Assembly (NCBI GenBank): GCA_905215835.1
Contig: CAJMRR010000001.1
Location: 1-55,693, forward strand
From: an uncultured bacterium
Lineage (GTDB): Bacteria; Actinomycetota; Coriobacteriia; Coriobacteriales; Coriobacteriaceae
Length of the DNA: 55,693 bases
Direction of reading: 5' to 3'
Part shown: piece after piece, positions 16,852-24,504 of the stretch
How the letters are laid out: each line of letters begins with the position of its first letter
Numbering within the stretch: the first letter of the stretch is position 1
Position numbers and translations under genes: made by a program
Notes under the pieces: model-generated
Told to the model about the DNA's origin: nothing
The model's database searches: none
The model's input: the letters and a program-made list of their open reading frames with translations, nothing else

Positions 16852-17676
16852 TTAGGCAAGCACGCCAAAGTAAGCGCCGATGATGCCCACGACCATGGTG
16901 CAGAGGATCAGGACCATCGGGTTGATCTTCTTGGAGAGCAGCCAGTAGTAGAGCCAGAAGGCGGCCATACCGAGCATACCGGGCATGATGCCGTCCAGGA
17001 TGTCCTGGAGAGTTTGGGCGGAGTCGCCCTGACCAATGGCGATGGGCAACGAAGCCCAGAACATGTCCTTGCTCATGGCGCCGACGACCATAACGCCGAC
17101 AATGCCGACGCAGGCCATGATCTTTTGCATCAGGCCGGTCTTCTGAGCCTCGTCGAGGAAGCCAATGCCTAGCTCATAACCCTTGATAGCGCCAAAGATA
17201 CGAATCAGGAACGCCGGGATGTTGTAGACGAGCAGGAAGGCGATGGGGCCAAAGACGTTGCCGGCCTGGCACAGGCTGATGCCCACGGCAGCGGCGACGA
17301 CGCGCAGGGTGGACAGGAAGAAGGAGTCACCCAGGCCGGAAAGCGGACCCATGAGGGCGGCCTTGATGTCGTTGACGCTCTCGGGCTCAACCTCGCCACG
17401 AGCGACCTTTTCTTCCATGGCCATCGCGATGCCGCCCACGAAGGGAGCGAGCTGCGGGGTGATGTTGAAGAATGCGCTGTGACGGTGCAAGGCCTCGGCG
17501 TAATCATCGGGACGGCCGGCATAGATCTTCTTGAGCATGTTGGCGACCATCAGGCAGAAGGCAATGTTCATCTGCTTGTAGTAGGTCCAGGAGAATTCCA
17601 TGCCCAGGGCGCCGGTGTTCACGGCGCTCTTAATGAGGTCGGAGCGAGTAATCTGGTTCTCGGAATTAGAAGTCAT
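16852..17676 (-). CDS. PTS mannose/sorbose-family transporter subunit IID
   Basis: A 274-residue membrane subunit that forms the sugar channel with IIC. It begins ITRSDLIKSAVNTGALGMEFSWTYYKQMN, characteristic of IID, and has MGPLSGLGDSFF in the middle and hydrophobic segments in the C-terminal half. The start at 17676 overlaps the IIC stop by 11 bp; another ATG lies 9 bp upstream. It precedes the FrlC-like gene. Confidence 0.92.
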   Translation of the reverse strand: MTSNSENQITRSDLIKSAVNTGALGMEFSWTYYKQMNIAFCLMVANMLKKIYAGRPDDYAEALHRHSAFFNITPQLAPFVGGIAMAMEEKVARGEVEPESVNDIKAALMGPLSGLGDSFFLSTLRVVAAAVGISLCQAGNVFGPIAFLLVYNIPAFLIRIFGAIKGYELGIGFLDEAQKTGLMQKIMACVGIVGVMVVGAMSKDMFWASLPIAIGQGDSAQTLQDILDGIMPGMLGMAAFWLYYWLLSKKINPMVLILCTMVVGIIGAYFGVLA

Positions 17677-18439
17677 CGTCCTCATCCCCTTCCACAGAAA
17701 GCTGGGACTGGGCGCCACCAAGGCCCAGCAGGTCGTACTTGTCGATGCCGATGATGATTGCGATCAGGGCGACGCCGAGGACGGGCACGTTGGCATAGGA
17801 GCACAGCAGGAAGCCCAGGAAGTAGAACGGCACGAGCTGCTTGGTAAGCACCAGACGGCCGAGCATGGCGAAGCCCATGGCAGGCAGGATGTTGGCTGCG
17901 ACGCCAAAGCCATCGAGGACGAACGTCGGGATGAAGTCGAGCAGGCCCTGAACGGCGTCGGCACCCAGATAGAAGGAGACCGAGCACAGGATAAAGGCCA
18001 GGACGACAATCACGAGACCGATAATCCAGTGCATAGCGTAGATACCCTTGAGGTTACCCTTGCTGGCAAAGACGTCGGCACGGTCGACCAGAAGGGGCAT
18101 ACCGGCGTTGACGACGTTCTTAATGGCCAGGCACAGAGTGGCGATGGGCATCGCGAGCGCGATAGCGGCCTCGGTGCTCTGACCCAGCTGAATAGCGAAG
18201 GCGCAGGCGAGCACACCGCCAATACACTCATCGGGCGGCACGTAAGCGCCGATGGAGATTGAACCCATGAAGAGCAGCTCGAGGCTCGCACCGATGGCGA
18301 GGCCGGACTGCAGGTCCCCGAGGACTATGCCGACGAGCGGGCACAGAACGATCGGGCGGAACGCATAGAGCGTACCGAGCTGATAATCGAGCTTACCGAA
18401 GGCAGCGATAAGTCCGATGAGGATCGCTTGAACAAGCAT
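17666..18439 (-). CDS. PTS mannose/sorbose-family transporter subunit IIC
   Basis: The 257-residue integral membrane protein has multiple hydrophobic segments and the IIC signature (RPIVLCPLVGIVLGDLQSGL, GASLELLFMGSISIGAYVPPDE). It ends with an acidic tail (EGDEDDDF). A GGGAGGAACA precedes the ATG. It heads a separate transcript (IIC-IID-FrlC-like), whereas IIA and IIB are encoded with SIS copy 2 upstream. Confidence 0.93.
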   Translation of the reverse strand: MLVQAILIGLIAAFGKLDYQLGTLYAFRPIVLCPLVGIVLGDLQSGLAIGASLELLFMGSISIGAYVPPDECIGGVLACAFAIQLGQSTEAAIALAMPIATLCLAIKNVVNAGMPLLVDRADVFASKGNLKGIYAMHWIIGLVIVVLAFILCSVSFYLGADAVQGLLDFIPTFVLDGFGVAANILPAMGFAMLGRLVLTKQLVPFYFLGFLLCSYANVPVLGVALIAIIIGIDKYDLLGLGGAQSQLSVEGDEDDDF

Positions 18440-18578
18440 TGTTCCTCCCTTTGATCCCTCTTGGATCCGCGCGGCGATTCCCGACTTGTCAGCGCGCCCT
18501 TTTCCATGCCGACAATCGCCCAGACAGATCCAGCTTGTACCGGTGTGCTGTTAACACCTAAACCGGTGCAAATGATTT

Positions 18579-18658
18579 GATACCAATTATATAGTCATGC
18601 GAAAACTATTTAATACCAATCGCTCAACGGGCGTGTACTCCCGGTGAACGGTAGATGG
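18579..18658 (-). promoter_or_regulatory. Twin-box operator/promoter of the IIC-IID-FrlC operon
   Basis: GATACCAAT (18579-18587) and AATACCAAT (18612-18620) are 33 bp apart, with a TATATAAT -10 overlapping the downstream box on the minus strand. CGGTGAACGGTAGATGG lies upstream at 18642-18658. The leader also holds a small GGTGT...ACACC hairpin near 18543-18558. Confidence 0.6.
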
Positions 18659-18699
18659 GGGTAACGGGTAAAGCGTTTATCCGGTACGCCCACGAATAG

Positions 18700-18722
18700 G
18701 GGCGGCGCCGTGCGCGCCGCCC
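18700..18722 (-). terminator. GC-rich hairpin after EIIB
   Basis: 9-bp arms GGGCGGCGC/GCGCCGCCC lie just past the EIIB stop. There is no T run, so termination may be weak or this may be a 3'-end stabiliser. Confidence 0.45.
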
Positions 18723-18733
18723 GTAGTTCCCAA

Positions 18734-19216
18734 TTAGAGGGCGCTTAGGGCATCGACCTTGGGGTCGTCGGCCAGAGCGCGAATCTCGACCTCGACACCG
18801 CGGCCGACGAGCTCGCGAATGTCCTCTTCCTCGGCAGCAGTCACAAAGATCTGGCGGGAGATCTTACGGGCATCGGGACGCTGCTCGTCCTTGGACTTGG
18901 TGTTGCCCAGGTTGATGGAGGTGATCTGCGGGCAGCCGTCGACAAGCTGCTTGGCCTCGGCGATGCTGGCGACGCAGATGATCATCTTGTACTTATCGGT
19001 AACACCGGAGTTGATGGCCTCGATGGCGTGCTCCATGTCCTTGATGACGAGCTTGACGTTGGCCGGCTTTCCCATCTTGAGCGTAGTCTTCCAGACGGGA
19101 TCGTTGGCAACCTTGTCGCCAACGCAGAAGATGCAGTCAGAGCCCAAGCCCTGGACCCAAGAGACGGCCACCTGGCCATGAAGCAGACGATGGTCGACGC
19201 GAAGCAGTTGAATCAT
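18734..19216 (-). CDS. PTS mannose/sorbose-family subunit IIB
   Basis: The 160-residue cytoplasmic phosphotransfer protein begins MIQLLRVDHRLLHGQVAVSW; His13 in LHGQV is the expected phosphorylated residue that passes phosphate to the incoming sugar. Length is typical of IIB. It follows IIA by 57 bp. Confidence 0.94.
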   Translation of the reverse strand: MIQLLRVDHRLLHGQVAVSWVQGLGSDCIFCVGDKVANDPVWKTTLKMGKPANVKLVIKDMEHAIEAINSGVTDKYKMIICVASIAEAKQLVDGCPQITSINLGNTKSKDEQRPDARKISRQIFVTAAEEEDIRELVGRGVEVEIRALADDPKVDALSAL

Positions 19217-19273
19217 GATTGACCCCCAAAGGTCTCATGCCGGAAACCCGGCCCCATTAATAGCAGGCGGTGA

Positions 19274-19693
19274 CTAGAACTCTTCCTCGTCATCCGCATC
19301 GGTCAGCAGGTCGTTGACAAACTTGACGCGCGTGTCGTCAGCCGCGAGGATCTCGCGGATAACCTGATCGGCGGGAGCCTCCTGGTCCGAAAAGAGCAGC
19401 TGGATCAGCAGCGGCAGATTCATGTTGGCAACCAGGTAGGTGTTGGGGCGCGTCTGGACGATCTTGGTGAACTCGTTGTTGACGCTGCCGCCAAACAGGT
19501 CGGTGCACACGATTATGTCGTCGGCGGGGTCGAAGGTCGCCAGGAGCTTGGCGGCCTCCTCGGCGACGTCGGTGCGGCCGTCGACAAACATCGACAGGTC
19601 GTGGACGTTATCGCGCGCGCCCGAGAGCAGCTCGGTGCTCTCTTTGATGCCGGTCGCAAAATGCGCGTGGCTGGCAAAGATGTATTGCCTCAT
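19274..19693 (-). CDS. PTS mannose/sorbose-family subunit IIA
   Basis: The 139-residue protein carries IFASHAHFATG near residues 5-15, with the active histidine that takes phosphate from HPr, and CTDLFGGSVNN, a classic EIIA-Man motif. The start at 19693 follows GGGGGAAACCGCA, about 20 bp after SIS copy 2. The acidic C-terminus (DADDEEEF) is mildly extended. Confidence 0.92.
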   Translation of the reverse strand: MRQYIFASHAHFATGIKESTELLSGARDNVHDLSMFVDGRTDVAEEAAKLLATFDPADDIIVCTDLFGGSVNNEFTKIVQTRPNTYLVANMNLPLLIQLLFSDQEAPADQVIREILAADDTRVKFVNDLLTDADDEEEF

Positions 19694-19714
19694 TGCGGTT
19701 TCCCCCAAATGAAA

Positions 19715-20776
19715 TTAGTAGTCGAACTGGTGGTAGTAGCGGCGGTACTTGAGGTTGTGCTTGGTGACCAGCTCGTAGTTGCGCGCGAGGCGGTCGGTGG
19801 TCAGCACGGACAGGATCCAGGGGGACACGATGACGCGGAAGTCGTCGTCCAGGCCCGGGATCGCGTACTCGGCGGTGTCGATGATGACGTAGTCCTCGTC
19901 GCCGGTCACGCCGCTGGTGAGGAAGGCGCGGACGCGCTCGTCGAGGGCGCGGCACTCGTCCTCTCCCATGAACAGGAACACCGGGACGCCGGGCTCGAGC
20001 AGCTCGAGCGTGCCGTGGAAGAAGTCGTGCGAGGTGATGTGGCGGATGCGCTTCCACTGCATCTCCTCGAGCAGGCACATGGAGTACAGGATGGTCTCGC
20101 CCCACAGCGCGCCCGAGCCGATGAACATGGTGTAGTCGGCCAGCGCGTACTTCCTGGCGAGCTCCTCGGCGCGCGGCTCGAAGCGCTTGCGGATGTCGAG
20201 CATGTCCTTCCAGACGTCCTTCGTCTGCTCGATGAACAGGTCGAACTTGGGGAAGCAGCCGCGGCGGTTGAGCAGGCGCAGGCCGAAGCAGTCGGCGAGG
20301 TAGTAGCCCTTCTCGCAGCCGCCGGCGCCGTGGTCGGAGGCCATCATGACGCAGTTCTCGGCGCCCACGGCCTGCCCGATCTTGCCCTCGGGGTTGGTCA
20401 TGGCGAAGACGCGCACGCCCATCTCCCTCATCTTGCCGACGGCCTCGAGCACCTCGGGGGTGGTGCCGGACTCGGAGGCGGTCAGCACGACGGACCTGTC
20501 GGTCATGCGCTTGTGGCCCATGACGTTCCACTCGGCGGCGTGGATCAGGTAGACCTCGAGGTCGCGGTCGCCGAACTTGTTCATGAGGTACTCGAGCTGC
20601 ATGAACTCGTCCCAGGTGCCGCCGACGCCCATCAGGAAGACGGCGTCGTAGCCCTCCTCGTGCACGCGGTCGGCCAGGGCGGTCATCTTCTTGCCGGCCT
20701 CGTAGACGTTCCTGCCGTCCTCGAGGTAGCCCTCCTGGTCGAAGTGCATGATCTCGATCTTCTCGGTCTCCTTCAT
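19715..20776 (-). CDS. SIS-domain phosphosugar deglycase/isomerase, FrlB/GfrF-like (copy 2)
   Basis: This 353-residue protein is identical to the product of 14565-15626, and the DNA appears identical too. Identity begins at the stop codon and ends at the start codon, with different sequence on both sides. It is the first gene of the SIS-EIIA-EIIB transcript. In Salmonella a mannose-type PTS is likewise encoded with two SIS deglycases (GfrE and GfrF), but those differ in sequence. Codon use is extremely G/C-ending compared with EIIA and EIIB beside it. The likely reaction is cleavage of a phosphorylated Amadori product, inferred from resemblance to FrlB. Confidence 0.8.
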   Translation of the reverse strand: MKETEKIEIMHFDQEGYLEDGRNVYEAGKKMTALADRVHEEGYDAVFLMGVGGTWDEFMQLEYLMNKFGDRDLEVYLIHAAEWNVMGHKRMTDRSVVLTASESGTTPEVLEAVGKMREMGVRVFAMTNPEGKIGQAVGAENCVMMASDHGAGGCEKGYYLADCFGLRLLNRRGCFPKFDLFIEQTKDVWKDMLDIRKRFEPRAEELARKYALADYTMFIGSGALWGETILYSMCLLEEMQWKRIRHITSHDFFHGTLELLEPGVPVFLFMGEDECRALDERVRAFLTSGVTGDEDYVIIDTAEYAIPGLDDDFRVIVSPWILSVLTTDRLARNYELVTKHNLKYRRYYHQFDY

Positions 20777-20894
20777 TCCCGCTCCTTTCACGAGCAGTTT
20801 GAATTGTCGCACGGAATGAACGGGCTTGCCGCCCCGTCGCACCGCTTAACCTTGTGGACATCTTGGCCCCAAGCTCAACAATTCAAAGGTTCTT

Positions 20895-20977
20895 AATACC
20901 AGTGAACGATTACAGGTTAGCCGTTTTTAATACCGATTTTATGATTTCATCCTCCCCTCTCGGTAGACGGTCAGTTT
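20895..20977 (-). promoter_or_regulatory. Twin-box operator/promoter of the SIS2-EIIA-EIIB operon
   Basis: AATACCAGT (20895-20903) and AATACCGAT (20929-20937) lie 34 bp apart, the same layout as at the two other promoters of the locus. CGGTAGACGGTCAGTTT lies upstream at 20961-20977. Confidence 0.55.
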
Positions 20978-21010
20978 TTGCCGCTCATCGGTCAAGCGAC
21001 ATATATCCGT

Positions 21011-21045
21011 AAAAACGAGCGCCCCCGCCATGCGCAGGGACGCTC
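21011..21045 (-). terminator. Terminator of the GntR pair
   Basis: An imperfect GAGCG...CGCTC hairpin (21017-21045) is followed on the minus strand by GTTTTTA, just after the stop of the second GntR gene. Confidence 0.75.
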
Positions 21046-21051
21046 TAGACG

Positions 21052-21765
21052 CTAATAGTTGTAGGTATATCCGCCGGCGTCGCCGCGGGTAAAAGACTTG
21101 GCATGCTCGATTGCCTGCCCACTCGAGTCATAGGTCAGGCCTTCCAGCACGAGCGCCAGATCGCCCGGCTCAAGATTGAGCAAACTCGCATCGCGTGCGC
21201 CCAGCGCCTCGATATCGAGTTTCTCTACCGACTGATCTGGCTTGCGTCCCAACATATCGTAGGTCTCGAACAGGCTGAAGACCGAAATGTCCACGTCTTC
21301 GATGCCCGGAAACAGCAGGCACGGAATCAGTGTCATCTCGATCGATACGGGCTCACCATCGATGCAGTTGAGGCGGCGCACCGAGTAAAGCAGATCGTCC
21401 TCGGCGATGCCAAACAAGTCGGCATAATACGGGCCGGCGTAGCGTTTGGAGCGCGCCAGGATGCGCACCGACGGCGTCGCGCCCGATGCCAAAACCGACT
21501 GGCGGAAGCCGCCCTTGCGTTCGTGCTCGTCAAACCACTTGTGTCCCACAAAGGCGCCTTTGCCCTGCACGCGACGAATCTGGCCACTTTTGACCAGCTC
21601 GTCCATGGCGCTTCGGATTGTCAGGCGTGTCGTGCCAAACTCCTCGGCCAGCTCGTTTTCGGACGGAATCATCGAGCCCGTCGGGTAGTCGCCGCGCTCG
21701 ATTCGCTCCGCAATGCAGCGGCGAATTTGTTTGTAAACCGGCAAGTCTTCTACTGCATCAGCCAT
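21052..21765 (-). CDS. GntR/HutC-family transcriptional regulator
   Basis: The 237-residue repressor-type protein has an N-terminal winged helix (YKQIRRCIAERIERGDY, then IPSENELAEEFGTTRLTIRSAMDEL) and a C-terminal UTRA effector domain (from about residue 85, including DGEPVSIEMTLIP). UTRA regulators usually sense a sugar phosphate. It overlaps the upstream GntR gene by 16 bp and lies next to the PTS/SIS operons, so it is a candidate reader of the GGTAT boxes. E. coli FrlR belongs to the same subfamily. Confidence 0.9.
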   Translation of the reverse strand: MADAVEDLPVYKQIRRCIAERIERGDYPTGSMIPSENELAEEFGTTRLTIRSAMDELVKSGQIRRVQGKGAFVGHKWFDEHERKGGFRQSVLASGATPSVRILARSKRYAGPYYADLFGIAEDDLLYSVRRLNCIDGEPVSIEMTLIPCLLFPGIEDVDISVFSLFETYDMLGRKPDQSVEKLDIEALGARDASLLNLEPGDLALVLEGLTYDSSGQAIEHAKSFTRGDAGGYTYNY

Positions 21766-22517
21766 TCGACACCCACCTTCGTCGCAACGCCGTCTGCCTC
21801 GCCGTTATCGGCAAAACGATACTTGGTCGGCAGAATCACGGACTTGCAATACTCGACAAAGCCATCGTTCTCGTCACGCTCGTGCGAAGCCTTGTAAAAC
21901 ACCGGCGTGCCCTCCTGAGCACCCAGCAACTTGGCCTCGTCGGCGTTCAGACGGCTGATGGAAATATGCTCCTTGCCGTGCGCCACATGGACATTCCCCT
22001 CTTTGAGCAAAACGTCGTAGAGGCTTTCCTGCTCAAAATCGTGATCGGGAAGCGAGGGGCACAAAGACAGATTGACGTGAGCCGTCTCGATCGATGCCGG
22101 GGAACCGTTGACCACACGCACGCGCCGAATGCAGAAGAGCGGCATGCCCAGGTCGATCTGGGTTTTTTGGGCAAGATCGATATCGGCATACACGACCTTG
22201 GACCAAACCAGGCGCGCGGTCGACTTTGAGCCAACCCTCTCCACCGCCTGCGTATAGTTCCATGTTTCCTGAAAGATGTTCAGCGGTTTGGGAGGACACA
22301 CATAGGTGCCCGAACCGCGGCGGCTTTCCAAAGTTCCGCACGAAATAAGGCGCGTGATCGCAGCACGCAACGCCGTGCGCGACACGCCCAGCTCTTCACA
22401 GAGCACACGCTCGGCGGGCAGCCGGTCGCCACTCTGCAGGTCATAATGTTTGATATACCAAAGAATGCCCTCAAAGGCGCGATCTTTGGGCGGAATCGCA
22501 TATGGTTCACTCGACAT
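21750..22517 (-). CDS. GntR/HutC-family transcriptional regulator
   Basis: This 255-residue protein has a winged helix at residues 10-75 (RLPAERVLCEELGVSRTALRAAITRL) and a UTRA domain (NGSPASIETAHVNLSLCP). It is clearly different in sequence from its partner at 21052. GAGGAGT precedes the ATG at 22517. Two adjacent, overlapping UTRA regulators suggest that two effectors, or two levels of control, act on the PTS locus. Confidence 0.9.
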   Translation of the reverse strand: MSSEPYAIPPKDRAFEGILWYIKHYDLQSGDRLPAERVLCEELGVSRTALRAAITRLISCGTLESRRGSGTYVCPPKPLNIFQETWNYTQAVERVGSKSTARLVWSKVVYADIDLAQKTQIDLGMPLFCIRRVRVVNGSPASIETAHVNLSLCPSLPDHDFEQESLYDVLLKEGNVHVAHGKEHISISRLNADEAKLLGAQEGTPVFYKASHERDENDGFVEYCKSVILPTKYRFADNGEADGVATKVGVEWLMQ

Positions 22518-22552
22518 GGGCAAGACTCCTCAACCGTTTGATGCTGCAGGAA

Positions 22553-23044
22553 TCATTGCTCCGGACGCCTCATGGCGTCGAAGGCTTCTTTGATCTGCTC
22601 CGCAACGTTCCGATACGACCGATATAGGCCGGAGTCTCGCTTGACTTCGCCCGCGGTCACCGGAATCTCAAGCTTCGAAATCTCATCCTTGCCGGTTTGC
22701 ACGGCAACGATGACACCCATACCAAGGCACATATTACGCTTGGCAGCGTTGTTTTTGGTAGCCTGAGCTGGATTAATCAAAATCTGCTGAGCCAGTTCGC
22801 GTTTGCTGAGCTCCGGCACATCCTCGGGATTTCCGGTCTCGGCAATCTCGCACTGCAGCACATCCGCATAGTCAAAAATCTTCGGCTCGCCGCCGCGCTG
22901 ATGCACGGCCCACTTGCGGCGCGTGGCATCCTGGTAGATAGCCGGCAAAAACGTAAACCGCGGTGGGTCCAAAATCGTATCCGTGATGGTAAACACATCG
23001 GGATCAAAGGCATCCTGCGGGTTTTTCTTCTTGAACAGCCCCAT
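22553..23044 (-). CDS. Hypothetical protein
   Basis: The 163-residue product is not recognised. It begins GLFKKKN, is soluble, and has the stretch FTFLPAIYQDATRRKWAV and a C-terminal part SGLYRSYRNVAEQIKEAFDAM that may form a helix. The general look recalls DUF4428-type proteins without their zinc ribbon, but that is a weak impression. It is 35 bp upstream of the GntR pair on the same strand. Confidence 0.6.
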   Translation of the reverse strand: MGLFKKKNPQDAFDPDVFTITDTILDPPRFTFLPAIYQDATRRKWAVHQRGGEPKIFDYADVLQCEIAETGNPEDVPELSKRELAQQILINPAQATKNNAAKRNMCLGMGVIVAVQTGKDEISKLEIPVTAGEVKRDSGLYRSYRNVAEQIKEAFDAMRRPEQ

Positions 23045-23165
23045 ATCAGCCTCCCGTACTAGCATTAAACAACTCAAGCCGAATATAGCACCAATTTCAA
23101 GCCACCGCTTTACCGCATCGGTGCGCGGCGTCTATAGCTCGCCCAGCGGAAGAGTTCACGGACGA

Positions 23166-23238
23166 GGGCCGGGGTGCCTGCCTTGTTTTGAGAAGTGGGC
23201 TCCGCGAACTTCTCAAAACAAGGCAGGCACCCCGGCCC
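23166..23238. repeat. Perfect 31-bp inverted repeat
   Basis: Arms at 23166-23196 and 23208-23238 are perfectly complementary around an 11-nt loop (GGGCTCCGCGA). The arms contain GGGGTGCCTGCCTTG. It lies between the LacI-gene stop and the hypothetical gene, in a 248-bp gap with nothing else evident. Confidence 0.9.
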
Positions 23239-23292
23239 CGCCGGTAAATAGCGGACACTCCGCATACAATCTATGCAAACAAACAAGTACGC

Positions 23293-24321
23293 TTAGCTAC
23301 ATTCGGTAAGATCGAGCACGCTGCCCTTCACGATAAGCGCCGGCTCCAGAACGACTTCTTCGGCACGCCTGCCGCCCCTACCGGCAAGACGCTTGGACAT
23401 GCAGCCAAAAGCATGCTCCGCGAGGATACCTGGATCCTGCTCAATCGCGGTCAGCGCCGGCTCAAAGAGAACGTCGGCGGCCGAGTTGTCGTAACTCACC
23501 ACCGAGATGTCGCCCGGGATGCTCTTCCCCATCTCGTGCAAGCGCTTGAGCAGACCGAGGGCGATGTTATCCGAGCTTGCGAACACAGCGGTAGCATCAG
23601 TTGCGAGCACCGCCTCCGAGGCCTCGTAGGCACTCGGAATGTAGTACTCGCTCTCAAACTCCAAACGTGCGTCGATAGGCAGGCCAACCTCGCGCAGCGC
23701 GCGCTCATAGCCGGCAAGTCGCTTACGCCCCGTATTGGAACGGCGCGCGTTAACCAAGCAGGCAATGCGACGGTGACCCTGCTCGATCAGATAGCGAGTG
23801 GCCATGTAGCCACCCATCTCGTGGTCGAACATCACCTTGTCGCACTCGAGCCCCTCAATGGCACGGTCGACCATCACGGCAGGGATAGGCAGATGGCTGA
23901 CTTCTTCGCGCAGGGCGCGGTCGTCGGAGAACTCGTCGCCCACAACCAGGAAGACACCATCAACGCCGCGCGTTACCAGCTGGCGCAGCAGCTCCAGATC
24001 GTCATCGGCGCTTCCACCCGAGCTGGTAATGAAGAGCGCATAGCCATCCTCGCGGCAGCGCTTTTCCAGGCTACCGGCGAGCGAGGCAAAAAAGCGGCTC
24101 TCGATGTTAGGGACGATAAGGCCCAGCGTGCGCGACTCGCGCATGACCAGACTACGCGCAATCTGGTTAGGAACATAGTGGTTGCGCGCCGCGACCTCCT
24201 TGATGAGTTTGCGGTTTTCTTCCGAGATGCGACAGGGCCGATTATTGAGCACAAGCGAGACCGACGAGGGGGAAAGCCCCACCTCCTGGGCGATCTGCTT
24301 GAGGGTGACTTTGTTGGCCAT
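23293..24321 (-). CDS. LacI-family transcriptional regulator
   Basis: The 342-residue protein opens with a LacI helix-turn-helix (TLKQIAQEVGLSPSSVSLVLNN) and hinge, followed by a periplasmic-binding-like domain (LGLIVPNIESRFFASL, FASSDNIALGLLKRL, ISVVSYDNS). The effector is probably a sugar. It is transcribed away from murB. Neither neighbour is a transport operon, so its target may be distant; the shared ACCGTNNACCG motif lies in its upstream region. Confidence 0.93.
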   Translation of the reverse strand: MANKVTLKQIAQEVGLSPSSVSLVLNNRPCRISEENRKLIKEVAARNHYVPNQIARSLVMRESRTLGLIVPNIESRFFASLAGSLEKRCREDGYALFITSSGGSADDDLELLRQLVTRGVDGVFLVVGDEFSDDRALREEVSHLPIPAVMVDRAIEGLECDKVMFDHEMGGYMATRYLIEQGHRRIACLVNARRSNTGRKRLAGYERALREVGLPIDARLEFESEYYIPSAYEASEAVLATDATAVFASSDNIALGLLKRLHEMGKSIPGDISVVSYDNSAADVLFEPALTAIEQDPGILAEHAFGCMSKRLAGRGGRRAEEVVLEPALIVKGSVLDLTECS

Positions 24322-24413
24322 CTCGCTCCTTCCGGGTTTACGCGCAATCTCTTGAAAGTATAGCGACTACCCCTCTACCTCGGTGATAAACACTTTACCA
24401 ATCCGGTAGACGG

Positions 24414-24430
24414 CTGTTTTATCGCCGCCA
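24414..24430 (-). promoter_or_regulatory. CGGTAGACGG motif upstream of the LacI gene
   Basis: CGGTAGACGGCTGTTTT is near-identical to the motif upstream of the SIS/PTS promoters and the ABC sugar operon. It lies in the divergent region between the LacI gene and murB. Confidence 0.4.
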
Positions 24431-24504
24431 GCGCACCAAATCCGTCCGGGTGGGGTATATTGCAATCGATTGATGACAACGACCACCAAAAGGCGGATAT
24501 TCGT

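Noticed and set aside
19608..20861. Second minus-strand frame of about 420 codons overlapping SIS copy 2
   Set aside because: Arg-rich product typical of the +1 shadow of a G/C-ending gene; the same shadow occurs over copy 1.
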